A stretch of 64,000 bases of DNA from contig NC_087063.1 in assembly GCF_963678635.1 (NCBI RefSeq), forward strand, positions 59,528,759-59,592,758. The letters are read 5' to 3'. This document shows positions 1-9,398 of the stretch, in pieces. The position numbers and the translations under genes were made by a program. Positions within the stretch are counted from its first letter, which is position 1. Every line of letters begins with the position of its first letter. This stretch comes from Symsagittifera roscoffensis. Lineage: Eukaryota; Xenacoelomorpha; Acoela; Convolutidae. The notes under the pieces are model-generated. The model was not told the origin of the DNA, ran no database searches, and was given only the letters and a program-made list of their open reading frames with translations.

Positions 1-1554
1 ACGCACTGGTGTCTACCCAAGTCTTCGTGCGACACCCGCTCAAGACCCAAGGCTTCCGCCGACTCTAGCCTGCACTCCAGATCTTCCAAGTCCAGCTCCT
101 TCACCTTCTCCACATATCTCGACCTACTGGTCTCCGCTGGCCTCTCCGGTTTCTTTTTCTCCGCCACCACCACCGAGGATTTTACCGAACCCTGAGGAGT
201 TGATGACGATGCCGCCTCGGCCTCCATGGGTGCGGCGCCCGGCAACTTGGTCCGGCTGTTCCTCGAACTGTCTCTAGAATCGGCCATCGCTCCCAGGCGA
301 CTGGACAAAGCCCTCGGGTTGAAGAAGGGTGGATTTGGGGGTGGTCCGAACGTGACTTGGGCCGTCTCTAGCAACTCTGCCTCCAATGCGCTTATGTGCC
401 TTTGGAAGACGTCATGTAACCACTCCACCCCTCTGGGCCTGTCAAAGTGAATCCCATCCGAGGATGCATCGTCAGGGAAAGCAGATCGCTCCATCTGCTC
501 GGCTACGTCCAGTAGTCCAACGGGGAGGACGCTCCTTTGGTGTATCTGCCTGATTATTTCATTCAGGTTTCGCACTTTTGTATTCATCTCAATTGCATGT
601 TGGTCCGCTTTCATGTTATAAGGAATGGTGCACACCGTGAGAATGGCAGGATCCATTTGAATCCGCAATTCCTCAAGAATGCAGCTCATCTTGTCATGCA
701 GCCTCGTCACCTTCCTTGCTTCCCCCCTAGACACGTCATTCGTCCCGGCCATCAGAGTTACCGTGTATACTCTTGCCATCCCTAGCATCTCAAGTGTTGC
801 TAACATCTGCGGCGTCGCAGCTCCAGCGAAACTCAAGATCCGCGTTTGCCAATGGGACTGAATCCGGGTCAGCACCCGCAACAAGGTGTCCCCTATGATC
901 AGGTGGACCGCCCCCTCAGGCACACGTGGCTGCGTGAGGTATTCCACCCAAGCCGCCTCATGGAAGCAATCTCTCCTGTCTCTCTGCGCCGTGCTCCAGT
1001 CCATCCGATTGTGCCTGTGGTATCTGCCTTCCGTATTTTTCTTATCCCGGTCGAGGTATCCCGGTCGAGGTTCGCCTTGTTCCTCTCCCGCTGAGTCCTC
1101 TCAAGCTCTCTCTTCATGATACTGAGGTCTGGATACGCTTCACCCGTTTGTTGCGCTCGTGACATCGATGGTATCTTACTCGTGCTCTGGCCTGTAGATC
1201 TGACTGATGGTCTGATCGGCAGTGGGAACTCCCCTGCACCATACTCGGTATTGTTACTCAAGCCAGGGTTCCTTGCCAAGTCGAACCCCCTTATTGCTCC
1301 ATCCACGTTCCAGACAGCCATCTGGTTTGCTCTTGGTTGGATATTCCATCGGTGGTGTAGCCGACCATCAAAACCGCTTCTGTCGCAGACTCCCGGCACT
1401 CGCCCTGTTCCTCCAACTGGAGGATGGCATTCAGCATCACTGCCATTCTCTCATCCACTTGAGTGAAATCCAGGTCCCTCAGGCGTCTGTACAACTCATC
1501 AAGTGTGGGCTTTTTCAAAGCCGATGGCATGGACTTCCAGAATCGATCTGCCAT
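1..1554 (-). pseudogene. Element 1 last ORF: SGNH/GDSL hydrolase-like protein, frameshifted and cut by the window edge
   Basis: Coding signal runs from an ATG at 1554 to position 1 but uses all three minus-strand frames in turn: 1554 to about 1375, then about 1375 to 1060, then about 1060 to 1. The second switch coincides with a 14-bp tandem duplication near 1047-1075. The third frame carries the SGNH hydrolase blocks in order: block I as IIGDTLLRVL (near 902-870), a block II glycine in SFAGAATP, block III AGTNDVSRG (near 745-720), and block V DGIHFDRP (near 450). The usual nucleophile Ser of GDSL is Thr here. A charged Pro/Ser-rich tail follows. SGNH enzymes are esterases or lipases; whether this one was active is unknown. 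It lies downstream of integrase, where retroviruses and errantiviruses carry env, but no signal peptide or transmembrane segment is visible. Confidence 0.62.
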
Positions 1555-1586
1555 TTCTGTAACTTCCAGGTGATCTTGAGTATTAA

Positions 1587-1680
1587 CAACTTGAGTTTTA
1601 CCTGAGCAACTTGAGTTTTACCTTAGCAACTTGAGTTTTACCTTAGCAACTTGAGTTTTACCTTAGCAACTTGAGTATTA
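1587..1680. repeat. 20-bp tandem repeat, about 4.7 copies
   Basis: Unit CAACTTGAGTTTTACCTTAG repeats at 1587, 1607, 1627, 1647 and 1667, with one CCTGAG variant in the first unit and a TATTA variant in the last. It lies just upstream (minus strand) of the start of the SGNH-like ORF. Confidence 0.92.
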
Positions 1681-2057
1681 CTTCTTGAAGCGTCGTTCAA
1701 TTTGCGTTTTCGTTTAAGGACTTCCTTTCTTCAATTGAATGCAGTTGGGTAGTCAATTTGACTTTACCAAATCAATCTGAAAATAACACCCGACTTTTAG
1801 ACTAACAGGCTGTGTTCCTAACCTAAAAACCCCCTTAACCACTATAGTTAAAACCCTTTCCTTTTCGTCCTACTAAAATAGTTCAATTGGAAATTTTCTA
1901 AAAACATGCAGATTCATTTTATGTTTTAGCACCATCAATCATTTAAAACTTTAATTGTCATGCCAATCACCTTCAAGATTCTTTACCTGTTTTGTACCCC
2001 CACACCTAACTCGAGATTCTCCCCTCCTGCCCAGCTCGAGACCACCGTGTAGCCGAC
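1681..2057. other. Non-coding spacer between the macro-like and SGNH-like ORFs of element 1
   Basis: About 375 bp with no convincing ORF on either strand. With the 20-bp repeat it separates the macro-like ORF (ending 2058) from the SGNH-like ORF (starting 1554). It could hold signals for a separate transcript or splice acceptor for the last ORF, but I see no specific motif. Confidence 0.5.
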
Positions 2058-2975
2058 TCAGGCAATGCTCAAGTAGTATTTCTTATGAAGATTTACAATT
2101 ATCTCCGTTTCTGCGAAGACCACGTGTAGGATAGCGTACAATTCCCTTGGGCTCAATTTGCCCCTGTTTGGGTCATACACCGGTATTGAGACCTCCGTTA
2201 TCCCTCTTTCAATCATGAAGTCTCGTAGTCTTGTTAGTGCCAACATCACGTGTTCGGGATCGATCGCGTTCCTGTCATTGACCCTCGTCACTATGAAGCA
2301 CAGGTATTTGCAGGGGACTTGTGCTACTGATGGTGGAAGCGCGGCCATTCCTCCCAGTCCCGGTCTCTGTCTAATCAGAAACTCCACGTTCTGGTACTCT
2401 CTCTTGAAGTAATTTTCCAGTCTTGATTTGAAACTCATGTCCGCCGTGATACAGATTGCGCTAGTCCTATCTGACAGAATGAAGTCATTATCCGTTATCA
2501 GGATATTTTCCGAGTATTCGTTTGGTATTTCAAACTTCGTTTTGAAATTCCGTTCTATGGTAGGCTCGGCCTCCTCCCCATCCAGTTCCAGTCCGCACGT
2601 TTTTCTCACTTCCCTGAATTTCTTTATCATTAAATTTTCGGTGTATGTAAGTCCTACCCCCACTCCCCGGACAAAAATATTTATCGACGTCCCCGTCGAT
2701 GATGCTGGGTCTGAATTATCTGGCGGAATGTCGAGCGGGCTGTCTGTTGCCGTCCAGCCGAAAAGAGGATTCTCCGTTTTCATGTACTTCCCCGCTGATA
2801 TGTCAACTTGCTGTGTGCTTTGTCCTTCTTCGCTTCCGTTCTTGACATCGCGCATCCATTCTAATATCCTCAGGTGCGTATTCTCCCTCCTCTCTATCTC
2901 GCTCTGTTCTAAATCCGTCTCCCGCTCCGGTGTCGAGTAGTCTTCCTTTGGGTAGTGTTCATTATTATCGATGAT
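2058..2975 (-). CDS. Element 1 accessory ORF: macro-domain-like protein
   Basis: The frame is open for 305 codons directly after the integrase stop (2976-2978); the first ATG is at 2855 and gives 265 residues. About residues 112-262 resemble a macro (ADP-ribose-binding) domain: a beta strand ending SAICITADMSF, then a helix and GREYQ-type turn region (KREYQNVEFLIRQ), a strand CKYLCFIVTRVN, a helix with LTRLRDFMIERG, a strand TEVSIPVYD and a last helix-strand ending ETEIIVNL. This order fits the TARG1/ALC1-like branch. The glycine-rich ligand loops of active macro domains are not conserved (FKSRLE and DPNRGK stand in their places), so ligand binding is doubtful. The N-terminal 100 residues are acidic and unassigned. 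The frame matches integrase, so expression by stop-codon readthrough or by internal initiation at 2855 are both possible. Assignment is by pattern only. Confidence 0.5.
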   Translation of the reverse strand: MIDNNEHYPKEDYSTPERETDLEQSEIERRENTHLRILEWMRDVKNGSEEGQSTQQVDISAGKYMKTENPLFGWTATDSPLDIPPDNSDPASSTGTSINIFVRGVGVGLTYTENLMIKKFREVRKTCGLELDGEEAEPTIERNFKTKFEIPNEYSENILITDNDFILSDRTSAICITADMSFKSRLENYFKREYQNVEFLIRQRPGLGGMAALPPSVAQVPCKYLCFIVTRVNDRNAIDPEHVMLALTRLRDFMIERGITEVSIPVYDPNRGKLSPRELYAILHVVFAETEIIVNLHKKYYLSIA

Positions 2976-4298
2976 TTACCATTCACCATCTGCCGCCAGC
3001 TCGCCCACACTTATTAGTTCTTTGCCTAGGTCATCGGGCTGTATCTTATCGATCAGGAAATCGTCCCCATACCTGTTATACCTCATGCCTGTGCGTTTGC
3101 GATTGCCACTCCTTGTCCCCGCCGGTATTGATAAGTCTGGTTCTGTCCACTTCGGCACCTCACCTTGCTCCGGATCGTTCCAGTCTTCTTCCACAAAAGA
3201 TTCCGCTTCAGAGTCCGCTTCTATTTTTTCATTGTCATCCAAACTCAAGTTCTCATTGCCATCATTCTTGTCTCTGGTGCCTTTTCCGTTCTCTTCACAT
3301 GCTGGCTCCACCTGTAGGTACTCTAGTCCCTCCATGTCCTTTGGTATACACCAGTCCTCTGGGGATGGGACATGAGGCTTCAGGTTCTCAAAATGTGCTG
3401 CTCGCCCAGTACTCAAGCGATAGAACCGTCCTTGTTCATGTACTTCCGTTATCATGAATGGTCCTCTCGATGTCTTGAGTAGTTTCTTCGTCCCTTTGGG
3501 CGGTATAACATTCTGGAAAACCCACACGTACTGGCCCACTTCATATGGCTTCGTCTGAAATATCTTTTCATCATATATCTTGCGCTGTCTCATTTGTGCT
3601 TGCGCAGTGTTCCTCCTGCATAGCTCGTTTATTTCCTGCTGTCTCCTGATCGCTTCTTTCACGTAAGCTTCAGGCGACGTCCTCTTCCCCTCATATTCCG
3701 GGTAAAAGAATGTCAGGGGCATCGCTCTCTCTTTGCCTGTCAACATCATGAAAGGACTGATGCCCGTTGTTGAGTGTTGAGTACTGTTGTATGCCCCTAC
3801 GACTTGCGGCAGATATTTATCCCAATCCGTCATGTACCATGAGCAGTATACCCTCAGCATGTTCACCAAAGTTCTATTCTGTCTCTCTACCAGCCCGTTG
3901 GTCTGAGGATGGTAAGTCGTTGAGTGTGCTTGAGCAATGTGTAACCTCTTCATTAATTCCTTAGTCAAGTCCCCCACAAAGGCCTTGCCGTTGTCTGACT
4001 GAAAAGTCATTGGACAACCATACCTCGATATCCAATGGGTTATCAAGTGGTCACAAGTCTCCTCTGCCGAAGCTGTTTGACACGGCACCGCTTCTGCCAG
4101 CTTTGTGAAGTGATCAATTAAAACCAGTATCTGGTTATACCCTGACTCCGTCATACAGATCTTCTGATGGTCTATCTGCACCACTTCATTAAATTCCGAG
4201 CTTTCCACCGACTTGAGTGCGAATTTCATCTTCCTTGGGTCTTTCACTTGCAGGCATGCCAGGCATGCATTCACCCACCTCTCACAAGCTTTCCTCAA
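2976..4298 (-). CDS. pol: Element 1 integrase (core and C-terminal region)
   Basis: A 440-residue reading frame from the ATG at 4298. It carries the DD35E catalytic triad: Asp43 in VVQIDHQK, Asp102 in TFQSDNGKAF and Glu138 in TNGLVERQNR, with 35 residues between the last two. The CxxC half of the N-terminal H2C2 zinc domain is at residues 13-16 (ACLAC); its two His lie upstream at about 4345-4375, beyond a nonsense codon (4332-4334), so the ATG is a fragment start, not the native one. Residues 240-310 resemble the Ty3-type C-terminal domain (YVWVFQNVIPPKGTKK, then FMITEV). The last 120 residues are acidic. Integrase inserts the cDNA into the host genome. The stop at 2976 is followed by an open frame in the same phase. 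Confidence 0.9.
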   Translation of the reverse strand: MRKACERWVNACLACLQVKDPRKMKFALKSVESSEFNEVVQIDHQKICMTESGYNQILVLIDHFTKLAEAVPCQTASAEETCDHLITHWISRYGCPMTFQSDNGKAFVGDLTKELMKRLHIAQAHSTTYHPQTNGLVERQNRTLVNMLRVYCSWYMTDWDKYLPQVVGAYNSTQHSTTGISPFMMLTGKERAMPLTFFYPEYEGKRTSPEAYVKEAIRRQQEINELCRRNTAQAQMRQRKIYDEKIFQTKPYEVGQYVWVFQNVIPPKGTKKLLKTSRGPFMITEVHEQGRFYRLSTGRAAHFENLKPHVPSPEDWCIPKDMEGLEYLQVEPACEENGKGTRDKNDGNENLSLDDNEKIEADSEAESFVEEDWNDPEQGEVPKWTEPDLSIPAGTRSGNRKRTGMRYNRYGDDFLIDKIQPDDLGKELISVGELAADGEW

Positions 4299-4331
4299 TC
4301 CTGGCCAATCGAACCTGTGAAGTATTCTTTG

Positions 4332-6030
4332 TTACACCTTGTCTATCCCCTGGTGCCCCATTTGGTCGTGCGATCTGAACAGCACCTCTGTCTGATATAA
4401 TTGCGGTACTATGATGAGGTTGTGTTTGTGTAATATCTTCTCCTCGTCTTTTCTCTTGCATGCTACCACCCCGTCAGCCGTGTGATAGAGTAACTCTTTC
4501 CTCTCTTTGTAAAACTGGCTCAGGATCTTGTAGCTGTCTTCTTCAAGTTCCCCTTTCTCCTTGGACCCCATTCGGATCCATTTGGAGAGGTTACTTGTCA
4601 TCTTGTCATTCTTCTGGGCTCTTATCAGGTCCGACAGCCTATATCTCGCCTTGACATGTTCCTTCAGTGCCATGATCTGCCCATTCATTTCCCCAGGGTT
4701 GTGGATGTCGTCATTCAGCTTCACGCATACTATCCTCTTTACTATCTTCATGTCATCTTCTGGCACCAGATTTGTTCTGACATTTGAGTTGCATGATAGT
4801 TCCCTGAATGGTTTCCTCGAAACTGCAATTCTTTCATGTTCTTCACCTCCTCGTACTAACTGTACGTCCAAGTTGAAGGTTCCTGAGGACGGATCTTTTT
4901 GTAATTCCCTGTCGCGGTGTTCAATCTTTTCTTCTGCCAATATCATGCATAGACTATCTTGATTGTCGCTGCTCTCTTCCGAGTCCTCATCCCACATTTC
5001 ACACTCCCCGGACAAATTTCCTCCTTCAGTGTTTCCCTCCTCCGTGGACGTGGACCGCTCCCCGGACTCTTGACCTGGTCCCAGGTAATCAGCTTCTTCC
5101 TTGAATTCCACTCTCTTTTTCCTAACCCGAGTCTGTTCAAGTATGTCGGCTGGGATTTTTTCAACCAGTGACTGCACCACTTCCTTCCCATCATAGTTAG
5201 TCACCTTCGAGGTTTTGCCATCACTAACTATCCCGCTCTTTCGCAGTATTGTGACCTCAGGTTCCTCCTTACCATTTTCTTGGATCACGGGCTTATCATC
5301 TGCTAGTTTCTCGAGTAACCTATTTATGTCATCGTCTATTTGTGCCTCTCCCGTCTCCACCTGGTTAAGATCATAGCCTTTTGCTTTGAGCATCTCCCTT
5401 ACGATCTTTGACTTGAGCATTATTCCTATCGGCATCCCTCGTTTCTTTTTCAAGATTGTTTTCTCTGGGGTTTCTTTTGGTAATTCGGGGTGATCTTCTA
5501 TTGGTTTGCCTGATTTGTCCAACCATCTCGTGAGTGGAAGACTGTCGTACGTTTCCTTGTCCATGAAGGAGAAGCCATCCTTGATATCAAGTCTATCTGC
5601 CTCCCTCTGTTCTTGTCTCTCGTAGAACTCCGTCTTTTTGCTCAAGTTGTCAGCATTTTGATGTTTGTCTCGTGTTCTATGCTCAATTATCATGTTGTAT
5701 CCGTCCAGGTGAACAATCCACCTCCCAATGTAACTTTGGTCCATTGAGTACGTCTTCAGCCAGCTTAGTGCCCTGTTGTCGACTCGCAGCTTGAATGGCT
5801 CGCTGACTAGGTATGCTCTATATTTCTCGACAAAGGTAACCACCGCAAACATCTCCGCTTTCGGTGCCCTGCACTTCATTTCCGTGTCACTTAGGACTTT
5901 GCTCCCGTACGCTATTGGTCTCAAGACTGTCTTCCCGTTCCACTCTTGTTCCTGATGGAGAATTCCAGAAATCGCTACTACCGACGCATCCGTATCCAGC
6001 ACGTACATCCCTTTCTCTTTGACATCCCTA
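4332..6030 (-). pseudogene. pol: Element 1 RNase H plus long linker to integrase
   Basis: The frame is open to 6326, but only from about 6030 does it carry recognisable product. The RNase H domain shows the catalytic pattern LDTDASVVAISG, then CRAPKAEMFAVV (Glu) and KLRVDNRALSWL (Asp), and ends near EHRTRDKHQNADNLS, as in Ty3/gypsy RNase H. About 300 residues of acidic, Lys/Glu/Asp-rich linker follow before the integrase zinc domain begins at SHDQMGHQG. The frame ends at a TAA (4332-4334) inside that zinc domain; the sequence past the stop continues the family pattern (RFDWPG), so this is a nonsense mutation rather than a true terminus. Confidence 0.85.
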
Positions 6031-6362
6031 GTACCGGTGCCTCGCACAACTCTTTCTTTATTCTCTGGAATGACTCTTCTGCTGCGTTGTTCCACGTGAA
6101 CTTTTTGCCCTTGTGTCTCATTAACTGTTGCATCGGATAAACCTTGTCTGCATAGCCTTTGATGAATTCTCTGTAGTAATTTGCAAAACCCAGGAAGCTC
6201 ATCAATTGCTGTTCCGTTTTTGGCGATTTCCAAGTTAGAACTGCTTCTACTGCGTCTGGATCTGGTCTGATGCCGTGTCAGTCCACCATTCTGCCCAAGT
6301 ATTTTATCGAAACCTTGAGTTCTCACACTTTGATGGTTTGCACTTTAGCCCCGACCTCTTCA
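5978..6362 (-). pseudogene. pol: Element 1 RT C-terminal (thumb/connection) segment in a shifted frame
   Basis: Between the RT palm and RNase H the coding signal moves to another frame: TWKSPKTEQQLMSFLGFANYY... is the standard gypsy connection after RT, and it ends near PVLGMSKRKG before returning to the first frame. At least two nonsense codons also lie in this segment near 6320 and 6265. One indel near 6360 and another near 6010 would explain the two frame changes. RT of this copy therefore cannot be made as one chain. Confidence 0.82.
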
Positions 6363-9300
6363 TTCGTCAAGTCTCTCAATATGATCTTCCAGTGTGGGTG
6401 TCGCTTTTACCACGTCATCCACATAGCACATTACCAGATTGCCGTACTTCTTCGTCACGCCTATCAGCGCGTGTGCCATCAACCGCTGAAATGTGGCAGT
6501 AGCATTGCAAAGACCAAACGGCATCCGCTTCCATTGAAACAGACCCAACTCGCAGGTAAACCCTGTCTTGTCCCTGTCCTGCTTCCTGAGTGGTACCTGC
6601 CAAAAAGCCGAGCCTAAATCAAGAGTCGTAAACAATTTTGCATCACCTAACTTCGAGAGGCTCTCATCAATCCTAGGTATGGGATAGGCATCCTTCACCG
6701 TGACGGAGTTCAGGTATCGAAAGTCACAAGAAAACCTCAACTGGTCGACTTTCTTTTTGGCCATCAATACTCCACACGCCCAAGGTGATTTGGATGGTTC
6801 TATCATGTCATACTCTAGTAGCGTTTCAATCTCCTTTCTACACGCATCCGATTTGTGTGGGGTCATGGGCCTCGCCCCCTTTCTGTGCGGTATTGCGTTT
6901 TCCTCAAGTTCTATTTCATGCTCAACAAAATTACAACACCCGATGTCTGCCTTATGTCTTGAAAAAACTTCCTCGTTCCGTTCTAGTACGTCCTTGATGG
7001 CTTCGAGCTGTTCGTCCGTTAACTTGCCTCTTAAATGTTCAATTTCCGGTAGGACCGGTTTATCACTCTGCATTTCATCTAGTGTGGGCCGTTCCGGGAA
7101 ATTCGAACAGCTCGATAGTCCATCGTCTGTCTCTGACTTAAGTGACTTTACAAGACCTGATGAACCTTTTGTTTTCTTCAATCGTCTCAAGATACAAATT
7201 TTGTCCCTATGATTGGGACAATCAACAACTTCACTTTGTTTATGGTTTTCAGTCATTTCATATCGAGTTTTCACAGGTAAAGCATATCCCAGCTTCCTCC
7301 CCCTCCGGATTGTTATTGGTATGTCAAGAGTATTCAACAAGACGCTGTTGCAGAGCCCGCTCTTCGTTATCGAGAAGGATCTTCCTAAAACAGCAGCACT
7401 TTGACTATTTGGATTTGGGACTATGCATACCTGCTTGTTGTCACTTAATTTATTGTAATTTTTCATTCGTAAGCTTACGATCGCCGCTTCGCTCGCCTTT
7501 AGCCTCATTCTCCTACTCAAGAATACCGGTGCTTTGGTCTCATTTGCCATTATTAAATTTACCGGTTTGATTGCGTACCTCCTATCCGGGTTCCGTATCC
7601 TGAACATTGCGTTGTTTAGATCAATCGCTACATCAAAGTTCCTGATGAAACCTCTGCCTAAAATAAATTGATCAGACTCATCTAGTTTTTCTACCACAAG
7701 AACGCTCATCCACAGATTACGTTCCCCCAGATTCAGGGCTATTATCGGCATTCTGCCCAACAACCCCAGCGCCCCTTTGTTTGCAGCTGACAACCGTATT
7801 CTTGAATCTATCAAATCATTTTTGTTGAAGCCCATTAGCTCCCAAGTCTCGATTGGTATAAAACTCAAGACTGCTCCCGTATCAAGTAACCCACGTAACT
7901 GAGTCTTCTTGCCACTTATGTCAAGCGCATGTGCTGTCACATCTGCCTCTGTCCCGATGTGCAATGCATCTTCCTCAAGCATGGCGCAGTGTCCTATCGA
8001 TCTCACTTTCAACTCTTCTTTTCCCACGTAGATTTGCCCTATTAGATCTTCATCACTTGTTATCATCGTTTTCGTATAGATGTTGATCCCATCTATATTT
8101 AGCATCACCTCTTGTGGACCATAAGCTTCTGTGTACCTGGTATCAACTCGTACCGTCTTGCTACCCCCTCTCGTGAGTAGTGCCCTCAATGATCTAGAAG
8201 TTGTTTGTGGGCTTATACAACTCAAGTAATCTGCGTACACATCAATGTGCATTATTGTCTGGTCACTTGGTTCGCTCAAGTTTCTCGTTACCTCATGGCC
8301 GCCCACAGTGATTATTGACATTATTCTTGCCCCAATCTTTGTTATGCCGAATGGCTTCCCTGTAACCATTTTTACAGTGTTGCAGTTTCCATTTTTTGTC
8401 GACCCCGCTACAACCTCTGGTATTGTTTGCGTGCAACTTAATGCTTCGTTCATTTTCTGTCTTTCGATCTCTTGCTTCAGCCGTTGTTCTATTTCTTTCG
8501 CTGCCAGGTCCTGTTTCACTTTGTTGATAGCCTCCGCTGCCGCCTTCTCATAATTTATTTCTAGGGCGTTCCTTGCCGTGGCTTCATTTGCACTATTACA
8601 TTGCGTTACAGCTTTCACTGTTTTCGTCGGCAGTTCCGCACTTGGTTTTTCTAGATTTTTCGTCTCAAATTCACCTTGTCTGTTTCTCTGGTTCTGTACC
8701 GCTGCTAACGCCAACTTGTGTTTTGGATGACTCTGATTCTTGACCGCCTCCCAAAACATCGGACATTCCATCCTGAAGTGCCCCTCTTGGTTGCAGAAGA
8801 AGCATCTTGCACCTATTTTGATGATCAAGCCACTATAGAACTCGTGTTCCTCCATCTGGCTCATATCTTCCACATCGGGTGCATATCCCAAACTCTTCAT
8901 GCCCTGTTTGTATGTCGTGCAATCCGCCACATGATGGTCAGCTGACCCGCAGTTCGCGCATGATCTGCGTTTGTCCATGTCATCTCTGGGCTTGTACCAT
9001 GACGACCTTTGTGGCTGACTCCCCCCTTGCGTATTCCTGTTGTCTGAGTACGAGTATTTCTTGGGTTTCATTAGCATGTATTCTTTTGACTTCTGCCTCA
9101 TCTCTTCTGGAGTTGGTGCACTGTCTTTCGACAATGTATAGTATGTTGCTAACATCGTCCTCAAGTCATCACTCTTTACCCCATCAATGAACTTTGAGGC
9201 GATGCTGAAATTCCTTCGATTGGTAGATTCTTCCTGGTCACTCCTTCTTCTCAAGCCCTCAAGATCATCTAGGAACCTGTCTATCGATTCCTCGTGCCTT

Positions 9301-9398
9301 CCCTTTTCAAATCGCATCATCGCTTGATGACCCTTCATGCCTGAGCCGAATCGATTTAACAATATTTCGAAGATTTTGTCCGCTGTATCGCGTTCCAT
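6360..9398 (-). CDS. pol: Element 1 partial gag (second copy) - protease - reverse transcriptase
   Basis: An open frame of 1012 residues. Residues 1-437 repeat the gag segment found at 9397-10702, including zinc knuckles CANCGSADHHVADC (about 147-160) and CFFCNQEGHFRMEC (about 199-212). A retroviral-type aspartic protease follows, active site LLDTGAVLSF at about 504-513 and flap-like region ILGRGFIRN. RT begins near residue 790 and shows LRFSCDFRYLN, FTTLDLGSAFWQV, RMPFGLCNATATF and the catalytic CYVDDVV at about 990-996. The ATG at 9398 is a product of the duplication junction, not a native start. The frame ends at a TGA just after the YVDD motif. Between protease and RT there are about 200 residues of linker. 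Confidence 0.9.
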   Translation of the reverse strand: MERDTADKIFEILLNRFGSGMKGHQAMMRFEKGRHEESIDRFLDDLEGLRRRSDQEESTNRRNFSIASKFIDGVKSDDLRTMLATYYTLSKDSAPTPEEMRQKSKEYMLMKPKKYSYSDNRNTQGGSQPQRSSWYKPRDDMDKRRSCANCGSADHHVADCTTYKQGMKSLGYAPDVEDMSQMEEHEFYSGLIIKIGARCFFCNQEGHFRMECPMFWEAVKNQSHPKHKLALAAVQNQRNRQGEFETKNLEKPSAELPTKTVKAVTQCNSANEATARNALEINYEKAAAEAINKVKQDLAAKEIEQRLKQEIERQKMNEALSCTQTIPEVVAGSTKNGNCNTVKMVTGKPFGITKIGARIMSIITVGGHEVTRNLSEPSDQTIMHIDVYADYLSCISPQTTSRSLRALLTRGGSKTVRVDTRYTEAYGPQEVMLNIDGINIYTKTMITSDEDLIGQIYVGKEELKVRSIGHCAMLEEDALHIGTEADVTAHALDISGKKTQLRGLLDTGAVLSFIPIETWELMGFNKNDLIDSRIRLSAANKGALGLLGRMPIIALNLGERNLWMSVLVVEKLDESDQFILGRGFIRNFDVAIDLNNAMFRIRNPDRRYAIKPVNLIMANETKAPVFLSRRMRLKASEAAIVSLRMKNYNKLSDNKQVCIVPNPNSQSAAVLGRSFSITKSGLCNSVLLNTLDIPITIRRGRKLGYALPVKTRYEMTENHKQSEVVDCPNHRDKICILRRLKKTKGSSGLVKSLKSETDDGLSSCSNFPERPTLDEMQSDKPVLPEIEHLRGKLTDEQLEAIKDVLERNEEVFSRHKADIGCCNFVEHEIELEENAIPHRKGARPMTPHKSDACRKEIETLLEYDMIEPSKSPWACGVLMAKKKVDQLRFSCDFRYLNSVTVKDAYPIPRIDESLSKLGDAKLFTTLDLGSAFWQVPLRKQDRDKTGFTCELGLFQWKRMPFGLCNATATFQRLMAHALIGVTKKYGNLVMCYVDDVVKATPTLEDHIERLDE

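Noticed and set aside
1-2975. An envelope glycoprotein in the position after integrase
   Set aside because: Neither downstream ORF shows a signal peptide, transmembrane segment or furin-type site; macro-like and SGNH-like patterns fit better.
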